Below are positions 24,362 through 33,363 of a DNA stretch of 64,000 bases, one piece after another. Made by a program: the position numbers and the translations under genes. Positions within the stretch are counted from its first letter, which is position 1, and the number at the start of each line of letters is the position of its first letter. The stretch is from Trujillonella endophytica (GTDB lineage Bacteria; Actinomycetota; Actinomycetes; Mycobacteriales; Geodermatophilaceae), in assembly GCF_019799905.1 (NCBI RefSeq), contig NZ_JABGCI010000006.1, forward strand, positions 179,321 to 243,320. The letters are read 5' to 3'. The notes under the pieces were generated by a model, which was not told the DNA's origin, searched no databases, and saw only the letters and a list, made by a program, of their open reading frames with translations.

Positions 24362-26224
24362 TCAGCGCTCTTTCCAATGCGCCCAGGCGACCTCAACCTG
24401 GGTTCGCCACTGGCGAGCTGCGGCGGTGGCCTGCTCACGCCCGCTACTGACGGCATGAGTCACTGCCCGGGGCCAATCGTCGCGGTGGTGGACGAGAAGT
24501 GGTGACTCGGCGCCGTATAGGTCCTCGAGACTCGACCCCGCCGGCCCCACCACGGGGGTTCCGTGCTCCAGGCAGCGAATGGCGATCCCGCTTTGGAAGA
24601 AGCGACCGTAGGGGATGAGGACGGCGTCGCTAGACGAGACGAGGTTGTCCATCTCGGACTCCGAGACGAAGTAGGGCTGCACGGACCAGCCGTCGACCTG
24701 GGGCCAGCCCCGTCCGTGGATCTCGAGGACGGCTGAGCTCGCGAATCGCTCCGCGACCACGGATAGGGCCTCGAGGTCGCGGTCGGCCTTGTACTGCCCG
24801 AGTACGCGGATGACAGGCCGTGAACGGCTGGGCTCAGCGGCCCACCTCCTGCGCGGCGGCAAGATGGGATGGGGGAGAATAGAAATGAGCTCGTCTGGGA
24901 GTGCAGGGTCGAGCGCGCGCCTAGCCGTCTCACTGTGGACGATCACCTGCACCCCGGCGCCCAGCCGCACAGCGATGCGCCGAGCAAGTCTTCCGTAGCC
25001 GACGGCCTTCACGAGCGGGACGGGGTCGTGGATCACGAGGGAGCCACGACGGCCCGCGACTGCCCGTAGCAGGATGAGGTCGAGATAGCCGAGCGCCGGC
25101 CACACGACGAGAAGTTGGCCGCCTGAGCGGCGTGTGTCGGCGCCGGCCCGAGCCAGGGCGGCGATGTATCGGAGCAGCCAGGTGATACGGCTCCCTTCCC
25201 CGGTGGAGGGCTCCGGGATGGCCGACAGCGATGTCTCGACGGCGTTGTCTCCGAGCACCGTGAGAATCTCGGACTGGTAGTGGTGCAGAGCTGCAGCCAG
25301 TGGGTTCACCACAGCTGTTCGCGGGTGACGCGAGGCCCGTGCATAAGGCTGTGGCAGTCGAACAGTGCTCCCCTTCAGCAGAGGGCCTGCATCTGCACGC
25401 GCTCGGCCTCGGGCGATGGCGCCGGCAAGGCGCCGCAGCGCCAGCCCGCGGGCCACGAGGCCCCGCCGCCATGCGCGGTCGTTACGGGCGTAGAGCAACC
25501 GCAGGTTGCGGGCGTACCAGAAACCGGGCACCCCGTGCGACGACTGCCAGACGACGGCGCTAGGAACCCACACGGCCGTTCGGCCAGCTCGGCCGAGGCG
25601 CAGGTGTAGGTCGGTCTCCTCCATGTACAGGAAGTAGTCCTCCGAGAAGCGGTAGCGATCAAGGTCGCTTCGGCGGTACAGCAGGAAGGCACCGTCCAGC
25701 CACTGCCGGTGCACCGGGGGCTGATCCGGACGCGGGGTGACCCCTTCTCGGTATCCGTGGTGTTGGGGGCGGTGGGTGACCCGTGCCAGATAGCCACCCT
25801 CGGACCACGTCCGGAGATCGCTGTCCTCGCCGGTGACGAGGGTAGGGCCGGCCACGGCCGCAGTCGGATCGTCCTCCAGGGCTTGTCGCAGACGGCTGAC
25901 GGCACCGACGTCGGCGCGGGACTCGTGGGAAGAGACGAGGACGTACCGGACGTCACCTCCTCGCGATCGGAGGAGATCCAGTCCGGCGTTGACCCCGGCG
26001 CCGTAGCCGCGGTTGGCGACATACTGGACGTGGACGCCCGGCGGGAGTCCGATCTCTAGCCGGAACCGCTGAGCGGGCTCCTCGCTGTTATCGATGACGA
26101 CGACCCGCTCCGCCGCCACTCCCTGCCCGACGAGGCCTTGAACCGTCACCGGCAGGGTGTCGTAGCTCCGGTGGTGCACGACGACGGCCGCCACATCAGG
26201 GAGGTGCACGTCCTTCTCTGTCAA
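24362..26224 (-). CDS. Two-domain glycosyltransferase (GT2 plus GT4-like)
   Basis: A 620-residue fusion. Residues 1 to about 290 are a rhamnosyltransferase-like GT2 domain (AVVVHHRSYDTLPVTVQGL, VVVIDNSEEP, VANRGYGAGVNAGLD, FLYMEETDLHLRLGRAG); its usual DxD site reads SSHES. Residues about 345-620 are a GT-B domain like GT4 (VIHDPVPLVKAVG, VIRVLGQYKADRDLEALSVV, IPYGRFFQSGIAIRCLEHGTPVVG). One protein could add two sugars in turn. The start is TTG 26224, overlapping the stop of the upstream gene (TTGA) and preceded by GGAG, so translation is likely coupled. Start codon is uncertain. Confidence 0.82.
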   Translation of the reverse strand: MTEKDVHLPDVAAVVVHHRSYDTLPVTVQGLVGQGVAAERVVVIDNSEEPAQRFRLEIGLPPGVHVQYVANRGYGAGVNAGLDLLRSRGGDVRYVLVSSHESRADVGAVSRLRQALEDDPTAAVAGPTLVTGEDSDLRTWSEGGYLARVTHRPQHHGYREGVTPRPDQPPVHRQWLDGAFLLYRRSDLDRYRFSEDYFLYMEETDLHLRLGRAGRTAVWVPSAVVWQSSHGVPGFWYARNLRLLYARNDRAWRRGLVARGLALRRLAGAIARGRARADAGPLLKGSTVRLPQPYARASRHPRTAVVNPLAAALHHYQSEILTVLGDNAVETSLSAIPEPSTGEGSRITWLLRYIAALARAGADTRRSGGQLLVVWPALGYLDLILLRAVAGRRGSLVIHDPVPLVKAVGYGRLARRIAVRLGAGVQVIVHSETARRALDPALPDELISILPHPILPPRRRWAAEPSRSRPVIRVLGQYKADRDLEALSVVAERFASSAVLEIHGRGWPQVDGWSVQPYFVSESEMDNLVSSSDAVLIPYGRFFQSGIAIRCLEHGTPVVGPAGSSLEDLYGAESPLLVHHRDDWPRAVTHAVSSGREQATAAARQWRTQVEVAWAHWKER

Positions 26225-27411
26225 GCTGTCTCCGCGTGCAGCCACAGGTCGGCCTTGAGGCGAGCCGAGACCGGAGGAAGTGAGGCGATGACATTCTCGC
26301 GCGGGAGCGGGTGTTCCAGCGCCGTGAGAAGGGCGTCCGCCAACGTGTCGGCCGACGGGGGAGCGGTCAGCACATGATGACCTTGGGTGCGCAGCCAGGG
26401 GGCCAAGCCTGTCTCCGTCGTCGTCACCACCGTGAGTCCCGACATCAACGCTTCTTTGATGGGCAGGCCGATTTGCTCCCTCCAGCGCTTCCAGCGGATC
26501 GACGGTGCGGTCAGTACGGTGCAGTTCGGCAGCACCTGTAGGACTTCGCGCTGCGCGAGATGTCCGTGGAAGTACCGCGTCTGCGGCCGTTTCGCGGCCC
26601 ACATCCGCATCTCCATCTCGAGTGGACCGCTGCCGATCACGTGCAAGCGGGCGCCCTCGGATCGCTCTTCGACCAGTTCCCACGCCGGCAGCAAGATCCC
26701 CAGTCCCTTTCGCGGCGCCAGTTGCCCCACGAATACGACCGTCTTGGGCGCCGGTGCCGCGACGGGCACCCCTCGCGGCCGGGCGGGGAGCTCAGGGAAG
26801 ACCTTGGAGTCAAGCCGCCGCACTAACGCGAGGGAGCAGTAACTGTTGGCCGACTGGTCGCTGCCATAGGCGATGCGTTCGTACAGCAGGAAGACGAGCG
26901 TTCCGAACGCCATCCGGAGCATCTTCGCCGGAACGCGTCCCAGGCGGGTCGACCCGAGTAGGGCGTTAATCGGGTCGTTGTTCTCGATGGCATAGGTGCG
27001 AGCGCGTCGCCAGTGGCCCCGCGCGAGTCCGGACAGCGTCCACGCGACCGCGAGGCAGATGGTTCTCGGTAGGAAGCGGGCCCACAGCGGCTCGGGCAAC
27101 TCGAGCACGGCGACATCCGACCGGAGGATCCGCGCTACCGCAGCGAGCAGGTTTGTCCGTCGCATTCCCGCTGGGATCTCCACGTCGACGAGGTCGAAGT
27201 TGGTGCCGAAGAAGAGCGCCTCAGACGGACTGAACTGGGTGTGCCGGTTGACCTGTTCCGTTCGCAGCTCCGGCAGGACCCGGACGTGAACATGCTGGCT
27301 CGGTGTGACGATTTCATCAAGTCGAAGCTCCCCTGACGGAGCGCCCACGCTCCCGTCACGCGCTCGTCCGCGCCCCCATCTAGCGGTGCGAGATCGCGTC
27401 ATCGTCTTCAT
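26221..27411 (-). CDS. GT4-family glycosyltransferase
   Basis: A 396-residue GT-B enzyme. The C-terminal nucleotide-sugar domain shows VVFVGQLAPRKGLGILLPAW, LHVIGSGPLE and GLPIKEALMSGLTVVTT, the typical GT4 pattern with the Glu of the E-x7-E region. The N-terminal acceptor domain is divergent and Arg-rich. It starts inside the end of the preceding gene (ATG 27411, or ATG 27402) and its stop overlaps the next gene, so three glycosyltransferase genes at 24362-28570 form one minus-strand operon. Confidence 0.83.
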   Translation of the reverse strand: MKTMTRSRTARWGRGRARDGSVGAPSGELRLDEIVTPSQHVHVRVLPELRTEQVNRHTQFSPSEALFFGTNFDLVDVEIPAGMRRTNLLAAVARILRSDVAVLELPEPLWARFLPRTICLAVAWTLSGLARGHWRRARTYAIENNDPINALLGSTRLGRVPAKMLRMAFGTLVFLLYERIAYGSDQSANSYCSLALVRRLDSKVFPELPARPRGVPVAAPAPKTVVFVGQLAPRKGLGILLPAWELVEERSEGARLHVIGSGPLEMEMRMWAAKRPQTRYFHGHLAQREVLQVLPNCTVLTAPSIRWKRWREQIGLPIKEALMSGLTVVTTTETGLAPWLRTQGHHVLTAPPSADTLADALLTALEHPLPRENVIASLPPVSARLKADLWLHAETA

Positions 27412-28570
27412 CCAGCTGCCGGTTGCGGACGGACTGCCGCAGGGTCTCCTCGTACAGCCGACAGATGCGTTCCCAGGTGTAGTGCGACTGGGCGCGGGTC
27501 AGTGCCTGTGCCGACAGTCGGTCCTGAAGGCCCGGGGTGGACAGGACGCGGAATACGCCTTCTCGGATCGACTGCACCGTCGGCTCAACGAAGGTTCCTG
27601 CGTCGTCCAGCACCTCGCGGTTGTAGACGGTGTCGCGCGCGACGATGGGGGCCCCACACGCCATAGCTTGTACCAGAGCGGGGTTCGTGCCTCCGACGCT
27701 TTGTCCGTGGAAGTAGGCCCCCGCGTGCTGCCAGAGCGAGAAGAGTTCGCGATCATCGCTGACGTGGCCGAGCCAACGGACGCGGGGATTATCAGCCGCC
27801 AGTGCGGCGGCCTGCTGGTCCAGAGGTCCGCCGTAGCCAGAGCTGCCGACCAGGACGACGTCGGTGGTCTCACCCAGCTCGGCGGCGGCCTGTAGGAACT
27901 CCGGAACGGTGTTTTCGGGAACGAAGCGTGCCACCATCAGTGCATAGCCTCGGTGCGTTAGCCCTTCGGGCACTGGCAGATCACCGGGTGATTCGCCGCC
28001 GTACTCGATGACCACTCCGCTCCGCCCGAACGCGCGCTCCCAGTGGTGGCGGATGGCCTGGGCGTCGTACACAAGCACATCGGCCAAGCGGCCGCTCATA
28101 TGCGCACCGCCTCGGAACACCGCCTTGGCGACCGTGCCCCACTTCTGCCGCTGCCACTCGATCCCGTCCACGTTCAGCACGGTCGGGACGCCGCGAGCCC
28201 GCAGCGCGGGCAGCCAGTAGCCGTTCGCCACGTTCAGGACCAGCGCAACGTCAGGCCGACGCGTCGCGGCGTGCAGGCTGGACGTGAGGCCGTAGGACAG
28301 TGTGCTCAGGGACTTGCTCTCCCGGCCGGCCGTGTCCACCGTGCGGACGCCAGGATGGCGGTGGGGATCATCGGGCTTGGTGGCGCCCGCCCTGCCGTAG
28401 ACGGTGACTTCCCAGCCGTGCTCCACCAGGTAGGGCGCCAGCGTTCGGACGAGCGTCTCGAAGCCTCCGTAGTAGCTGGGGTAGCCCCGAGTTCCGATGA
28501 TCGCCACCGCTGGACCTCGACCCGGCGCCGTCACGACCCGGCCATGTCGGCGCCCTATCACTGACCTCAC
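27380..28570 (-). CDS. GT4-family glycosyltransferase with DUF1972 N-terminal domain
   Basis: A 396-residue protein opening with AIIGTRGYPSYYGGFETLVRTLAPYL, the hallmark of DUF1972 rhamnosyl/glucosyltransferases such as WchF-type enzymes of capsule loci. VLNVDGIEWQRQKWG, ARFVPENTVPEFLQAA and GGTNPALVQAMACGAPIVA follow, the GT4 fold. GTG 28570 lies a few bases after GAAGAGG and was chosen; GTG 28534 is the alternative. First gene of the three-gene operon. Often such enzymes add the second sugar of a repeat unit; that role here is inference. Confidence 0.85.
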   Translation of the reverse strand: MRSVIGRRHGRVVTAPGRGPAVAIIGTRGYPSYYGGFETLVRTLAPYLVEHGWEVTVYGRAGATKPDDPHRHPGVRTVDTAGRESKSLSTLSYGLTSSLHAATRRPDVALVLNVANGYWLPALRARGVPTVLNVDGIEWQRQKWGTVAKAVFRGGAHMSGRLADVLVYDAQAIRHHWERAFGRSGVVIEYGGESPGDLPVPEGLTHRGYALMVARFVPENTVPEFLQAAAELGETTDVVLVGSSGYGGPLDQQAAALAADNPRVRWLGHVSDDRELFSLWQHAGAYFHGQSVGGTNPALVQAMACGAPIVARDTVYNREVLDDAGTFVEPTVQSIREGVFRVLSTPGLQDRLSAQALTRAQSHYTWERICRLYEETLRQSVRNRQLDEDDDAISHR

Positions 28571-29079
28571 TCCGTTCCTCTTCCATCGGCCCTGCGGTGC
28601 CCCGAGGAACGCGTCCGGGCAAGCACGTGAGCTCGAAGTGGGCTGCCGGAGAGGGACGCGAACCGGCACAGTCTACGGAGGCCAGCGCCGGAGGGAACGC
28701 GTGCTTTGGTCGCCGTAGACCCCTATCCGGAGGACCGTATCAATTGACATGAGTGCTATCCCGATCTTGAGACAAGGACGACGCGCAGCGTCACGCGTGC
28801 GATGCCTCGATCCTTGAGTCTCCAGAGCAGGAGTGCCAGCGGTGCTGATTGCGGCATAGCGCATAGGCGCTTAGAGATCCACGGCGAATCCGTCGCGCCG
28901 GAGAGTGGATGCCACGATGATGAGGACGGCCTCATCGTGGTCCCAGCCGCCCAAGCGGGGTAGAAGTGGTAGCACGTGCAGTGCGCCACCGCGGCCGCCG
29001 AGCAAGTGTCGACGCACAGCGCCACGACCGCTGCACCGACGGCGCGGTCTGGGTCCACCATCGCGGTCGTTATGGTCAC
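28571..29079. other. Stretch without an intact gene
   Basis: About 500 bp upstream of the minus-strand glycosyltransferase operon, presumably including its promoter. A minus-strand stretch near 28863-28960 reads GGWDHDEAVLIIVAST and ends in a stop, which could be the tail of a lost gene, but I cannot name it. Confidence 0.35.
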
Positions 29080-29290
29080 GACGACTCCGAGGCCATGATC
29101 AATCCGAGGCTGCGATGCAGGCGTCGATCGCTCTAACAGTCGACCCAGTCGACGGTGGCGTACTCGAGGCCCGAGACCGTCCTGCAGGGCCCAGGGTGGA
29201 GGGCGGTGCCGGAGCATCCGGTTTTCATCAGGCCGATCAGCTCCCAATCAGCGCGTTGTTGTAGGCATCGCCGACCAAGCCGACCAAGCC
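29080..29290 (-). mobile_element. IS3-family OrfB (integrase core) fragment
   Basis: Minus-strand translation gives GDAYNNALI, then ELIGLMKT, GPCRTVSGLEYATVDWVD and, after a stop, RRLHRSLGLI. Across two frames this matches the conserved end of IS3-family integrases (DN-A-ES-IGL-KTE, GPWRT---VE-AT-EWVDW-N-RRLH--LG). It is broken by frameshift and stop codons and has no partner OrfA nearby. Confidence 0.7.
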
Positions 29291-29305
29291 GACCGAGCCG
29301 ACCGG
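29271..29305. repeat. Short 9-bp tandem repeat
   Basis: Three to four copies of CCGACCAAG/CCGACCGAG in a row at the edge of the IS3 fragment. It may have arisen by slippage. Confidence 0.6.
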
Positions 29306-29498
29306 CGGAGTGAGTCTCTAAGCCACTGCTGTGCCTTTCGCCCCCCCTGCTCTGACCACCTCGGGGCACCGACCGGACTCACTGCGCGACCACAACGCGC
29401 TACCGGCTGATCCATCGGCTCCTCGACCCGACGACTCAGGAACCGACCGGCCCGCGGAATCGGAAGCGACCCGAGTGATCTCCAGCGAACCGTCACAC

Positions 29499-29690
29499 CT
29501 ACATGCGATTCTCACGGCCACTCGCTACCGGAATACCCACGTTCCCCGAGTCGTCCGGGTCGTGAAAGATGTGGGCCGAGCGCCGCACTCGAGGCCGCAG
29601 GAGCGACTGCGCCCTCGCCACGGCAGCCGCTGCCTGCCGTCTTGTAGTCTGCGCGGCGGGCTGAGCATCCGTCGTCTTGGTGCTCGTCAT
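29499..29690 (-). CDS. Possible small protein of unknown function
   Basis: A 63-residue frame with ATG 29690, a Thr/Gln/Ala-rich N-terminus, then RRQAAAAVARAQSLLRPRVRR. It lies in the spacer before the flippase gene, on the opposite strand. No homology recognised, and a chance open frame is as likely. Confidence 0.2.
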   Translation of the reverse strand: MTSTKTTDAQPAAQTTRRQAAAAVARAQSLLRPRVRRSAHIFHDPDDSGNVGIPVASGRENRM

Positions 29691-29711
29691 GCCTGATGTC
29701 GACCGTGACCC

Positions 29712-30998
29712 GTGGCCTTCATCGGCTCGATGACTACTGGGGGGCTAAAGACCGCCGTGCGTCGAGCTTTCGCACACCTTGGTGGCTACTCCGCTACCGT
29801 TCTCACCAACGCCATCATCGGCCTCGCCGTTGTGCCGGCCGTCATCTATTTTGCGACTCCGGACGCTTGGGGGGCGGTAGCCGTAGGGCAAGCGGCGGGC
29901 AGTATCGCAAGCCTTCTCCTCGCGCTCGGCTGGGGCTTCAATGGACCGACGATGGTGGCCTTGGCGTCTCCGGTTGAGCGACAGGTGATCGTTCGCAACT
30001 CCCTGATAGCCCGTTCACTGCTGGCCATCCCGATTGGGGTGTCCGTGGCATTTGTTGCCGCCCTGACGTCTCCAGACCAGCCTGCTGTAGCAGTGCTGGC
30101 CGCCATGAGTAGCTCACTCGCGGGTCTGGGGATGACATGGTTCTTCATTGGGGCCGGCGACCCTCTCAGGCTATTCCTGTTCGACACTTTGACGAGGGCA
30201 GCCGGAACGATTCTCGGGATCTTGGTGTTGGCATGGACTGGAAGCGTGTTGCTGTTCGCAACTCTCCAATTAGCGGGCGTAGTTGTCGCTGTTTCGTGGT
30301 CAGCGCGGGTGGCGGTGTGCATGGGACCGGGAATCGAGCGGTCGCTCTGGGGATTTCGGGATGCTTTACGCCAGTCTCGAAAACAGGCTTACGCCGGGCT
30401 GACAGTCGTGACTGCATCTACGTACATGACCCTTCCGACCTTGTTGCTCGCGACGCTCGTCCCGCGCGGGGTTGTGCCCTACGCCTTGGCCGATCGCATT
30501 GGTCGGTTCACCTTGATGTCCTTCACACCGGTGAATCAGTGGCTACAAAGCTGGGTACCTGGGGGTGCTCATAGCACCACGGACTTGAGGCGACGAATCA
30601 AGCTAGCCGTCCAACTCTCTATCGGCGTGGGGATTTGCTTGGGCCTCTTTGTGGCGCTAGCCGGACCCCTGGCTGCGAATGTCCTGTCAGGGGGTGCGGT
30701 CGATGTCGGGTGGACGATAACTGCGCCGCTTGGCATATCCATTACCATGTCTGTCATCTCCCGGAGTGTCGGGATGGCATGCCTGCTGACACTGGGGGAA
30801 CAGCGCGCGGTTGCCTTGAGCGCTATCCTCGGCGCCGTTGTTGGCGTCCCTATGATGCTCGTTCTCATTCCGCACGCTGGTGCCGCTGGTGCCGCGACTG
30901 TGGTGGCGACGTCCGAGACGTTGGTGGCGATCTTCCAAGGCGTGTACTTAAAGCGTGCTATGACCTTGAGGATGGATTCGCAAATCCGTCGCTCTTAG
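29712..30998 (+). CDS. Wzx-type oligosaccharide flippase
   Basis: A 428-residue integral membrane protein with about twelve hydrophobic segments and the MATE/MOP flippase layout (FAHLGGYSATVLTNAIIGLAVVP near the N-terminus, LADRIGRFTLMSFTPVNQWLQSW in the middle). Such proteins flip undecaprenyl-linked repeat units across the membrane. GTG 29712 opens the frame; ATG 29730 is an alternative start. The gene and its neighbours are visibly richer in A+T at third positions than the rest of the window, in line with transfer from another organism. Confidence 0.8.
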   Translation: MAFIGSMTTGGLKTAVRRAFAHLGGYSATVLTNAIIGLAVVPAVIYFATPDAWGAVAVGQAAGSIASLLLALGWGFNGPTMVALASPVERQVIVRNSLIARSLLAIPIGVSVAFVAALTSPDQPAVAVLAAMSSSLAGLGMTWFFIGAGDPLRLFLFDTLTRAAGTILGILVLAWTGSVLLFATLQLAGVVVAVSWSARVAVCMGPGIERSLWGFRDALRQSRKQAYAGLTVVTASTYMTLPTLLLATLVPRGVVPYALADRIGRFTLMSFTPVNQWLQSWVPGGAHSTTDLRRRIKLAVQLSIGVGICLGLFVALAGPLAANVLSGGAVDVGWTITAPLGISITMSVISRSVGMACLLTLGEQRAVALSAILGAVVGVPMMLVLIPHAGAAGAATVVATSETLVAIFQGVYLKRAMTLRMDSQIRRS

Positions 30999-31088
30999 CA
31001 ATGCGCGCCTTCGGCCTTGCTGGGCGGGTGGCGAGAAGGATAGCAGCTCAGATGACTAACCGGCGCGCAAGTTTTAGGGAGTCATGTG

Positions 31089-32000
31089 ATGGCCGAGCAG
31101 CTCACGGTGGGGGTTCTTGTCACCTATTTCACGGAGCCGAGTCGCCTAACAGCGACCCTTCGCGGGATCTCGGCTCATCTCTTCAAGCTGTTGGTCATAG
31201 ACAATACGGATGATCCGGCCCATGCGGCCACGCTTCGGCGAACATGTCGGGACGAAAACGTGGAGTACACATGGTCCGGCGCCAATGTTGGGATTGCCGC
31301 TGCGCAGAACGTCGGTGTGACGGCTGCGCTTGGTGCTGGCGCAGACTATATTCTCTTCCTCGACGATGACAGCGAGCTTGAAGGCAGCAAGGTTGATGCG
31401 CTGCGATCAGAGCTTGAGGCGCAGCACCAGAAGGACGTGGACACTATTGGCATCGGCCCTCGGATAGTGGAGTCGCGAACCGGACAGGATCTCGCTTATA
31501 CCTGGCGTGGGAACAGGATTCGCCAGACCAACTTGGCCGATGATGTCGTGCCAGCTGCCTTCCTTCTGGGCTCTGGCGCTTTCATTTTCGCCTGGGCTTT
31601 CGAAAAGGTTGGGCTCTTTCGTGAGGACTACTTCATTGACCACGTCGACAAAGAGTGGGGTCTGCGGGCGGGGAGTCTAGGATTCCGACTCGTTGTCACG
31701 CCGCACGTTTTAATGTTGCACGAGTTGGGGGATGCCCCGGCACTGTCGAGAGAGGGTCGCAAGAGGCTCTATCGGCACGATAGTAATGTTCGTCACTATT
31801 ATTTGACGCGCAATGCACTGCTTACCATGCGGGACGTCCGTCTTCCGCCGTCAAAGTATCCTGATCAGATGCGGCTTCTCCTCGACTCAGTTGTCAGGAA
31901 GGTGATCGGATCAGAGAGGAGTACGATGACGAGGAAGGCGGTCTTAGCTGGGCTTCGGGATGGTGTGCTGAATCGGCGTGGGCCGTGGAGTGGTGCATGA
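31089..32000 (+). CDS. GT2-family glycosyltransferase, rhamnosyltransferase-like
   Basis: A 303-residue protein with the RfbF/rhamnosyltransferase branch pattern: VGVLVTYFTEPSRLTATL, LLVIDNTDDP, ANVGIAAAQNVGV, LFLDDDSELEG (metal site) and DYFIDHVDKEWGLRA near the acceptor. A GTG lies directly before ATG 31089, and AGGGAG is correctly spaced. It follows the flippase gene by about 90 bp on the same strand and shares its lower G+C, so both likely came together. Confidence 0.85.
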   Translation: MAEQLTVGVLVTYFTEPSRLTATLRGISAHLFKLLVIDNTDDPAHAATLRRTCRDENVEYTWSGANVGIAAAQNVGVTAALGAGADYILFLDDDSELEGSKVDALRSELEAQHQKDVDTIGIGPRIVESRTGQDLAYTWRGNRIRQTNLADDVVPAAFLLGSGAFIFAWAFEKVGLFREDYFIDHVDKEWGLRAGSLGFRLVVTPHVLMLHELGDAPALSREGRKRLYRHDSNVRHYYLTRNALLTMRDVRLPPSKYPDQMRLLLDSVVRKVIGSERSTMTRKAVLAGLRDGVLNRRGPWSGA

Positions 32001-32072
32001 GTGGAGAATGAAGGCAACCGGCGGCGCCAGTCGATCACCAAACGCGGGCTTGGCGGTGGGGGTGTCAAGGAT

Positions 32073-32210
32073 TCATTCGTCCTCGCTTGATTTCGCCGCT
32101 GTGATCTCCTCAGCGGAATACTCCGTGAGTGCTACAAACCGATTCCGGTAGCCGCACTGGAGGCAGTGCCGTCGCCGTAGGTTGTCAAGCAACTCGGATG
32201 TACCAGACAA
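32073..32210 (-). CDS. Possible 45-residue CxxC protein
   Basis: A minus-strand frame from TTG 32210 includes LRRRHCLQCGYRNRFVAL and ends EEITAAKSSEDE. The RRxCxxCGxR pattern recalls half of a zinc ribbon. Start codon is weak and no partner gene is evident; it may be a gene remnant. The following 260 bp to 32472 hold nothing I recognise. Confidence 0.25.
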   Translation of the reverse strand: MSGTSELLDNLRRRHCLQCGYRNRFVALTEYSAEEITAAKSSEDE

Positions 32211-32472
32211 CGGCGAAGAGGGCCAGGCTTTAAGTGAGACATCTCAGTTCACTTTGTTGTCAAGGTGGGGGGAGGCGATCGTCGGCGGCAGCGCATCCGC
32301 ACCCGCCGATGTGGTCCGCAGGCTCGCGGTTGCAATTTCTCGCGGCTGGCCGCGTCCCGCAGTCAGCACACTCCCCGGTCGGAAGCGGCGCCTCTCATCA
32401 TTCGGCCTGTGCCGATGGCCGCTCTCGCTCAACGATACCGTCCGCGGAGCGAAGGGCAGTCCGGTGAGGGTG

Positions 32473-33363
32473 TCACCGGCCCAGCGCCGCGCTCACTCGC
32501 GCGGCAAATTCCTCGACTTCCCAGTCGAGGACGGTTAGCCGGGGGACGTGATAACGGTCGGTTCGCCGACCGACACGTCCGGGGAGCGTCGTGCACGCGA
32601 CCTGGCAGCCTGAGTCGGCCACCAGCCGTGGCGCCAGTGGGCCTACCGTCCCCGGCCCTCCAAAGGGGAACGCGAAGCTGGTGACCGGTTGATGGAGGAG
32701 GCGCTCCAGGTCCCGCACCGAACCAGTGATCTCGTCCCGTTGGCGGTCCGCGGACTGCGTCGCCAGGTGGGCGTGCGTCCGCGTGTGCGCACCAACCTCC
32801 TGCGACGGGAGCGAGGCAAGTTGGCGCAGCTGCTCAATCGACATGGTGATGTCGTCGTGCCCCGAGGGTGGGGTCCCGAGGGCGTCCAGGACGTCAGCGA
32901 GAGTGGACTCGATGCGCTCCGGGGGAAGGGGCAGTAGGCGGCGGTGCAGGAAAGCTAGAGCTGCGCGACGAGCATCGGGTGTACGGAGGTCCAACCAGAG
33001 AGACCGGCCGCCCACGGCGACGTCGATCGAATCGGGTATGGGCGAGCTCAGCAAGGCGCGGCACAGCCGGTCCCACCAAAAGCGTCGGTGGCCGAGGGTC
33101 GCTGTGGTGATGAACCAGGTGGCCGGCAGACCGGCCTCAGCCAACAGTGGTGCAGCCACAGTTGCGTTGTCGGCGTAGCCGTCGTCAAAGGTCACCGCGA
33201 TGCCACGGGCGACACGGGACTCGACGAGGTCCTGCAAAGGGGCGGTGCCACCGAGCTTGGTGAGGTACTCGACGTGGGCGGCGAAGCGATCGGGATGGAC
33301 GGCGAGGTCGAACGCGTCGTCCACAGGCACCGAGACCCGGTGGTAGAGCAGAACGATGCTCAC
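32473..33363 (-). CDS. Polysaccharide deacetylase (CE4 family)
   Basis: A 296-residue NodB-type domain: LLYHRVS at the N-terminus, VTFDDGYADN with the catalytic and metal Asp pair, and GAHTRTHAHL supplying the two metal-binding His. FAFPFGGPG is the later arginine/tryptophan-region motif. No signal peptide or membrane span is seen, unlike many CE4 enzymes, suggesting it acts on a cytoplasmic, lipid-linked or nucleotide sugar, or is exported otherwise. GTG 33363 overlaps the stop of the upstream glycosyltransferase (GTGA), so the two are coupled. Confidence 0.85.
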   Translation of the reverse strand: MSIVLLYHRVSVPVDDAFDLAVHPDRFAAHVEYLTKLGGTAPLQDLVESRVARGIAVTFDDGYADNATVAAPLLAEAGLPATWFITTATLGHRRFWWDRLCRALLSSPIPDSIDVAVGGRSLWLDLRTPDARRAALAFLHRRLLPLPPERIESTLADVLDALGTPPSGHDDITMSIEQLRQLASLPSQEVGAHTRTHAHLATQSADRQRDEITGSVRDLERLLHQPVTSFAFPFGGPGTVGPLAPRLVADSGCQVACTTLPGRVGRRTDRYHVPRLTVLDWEVEEFAARVSAALGR

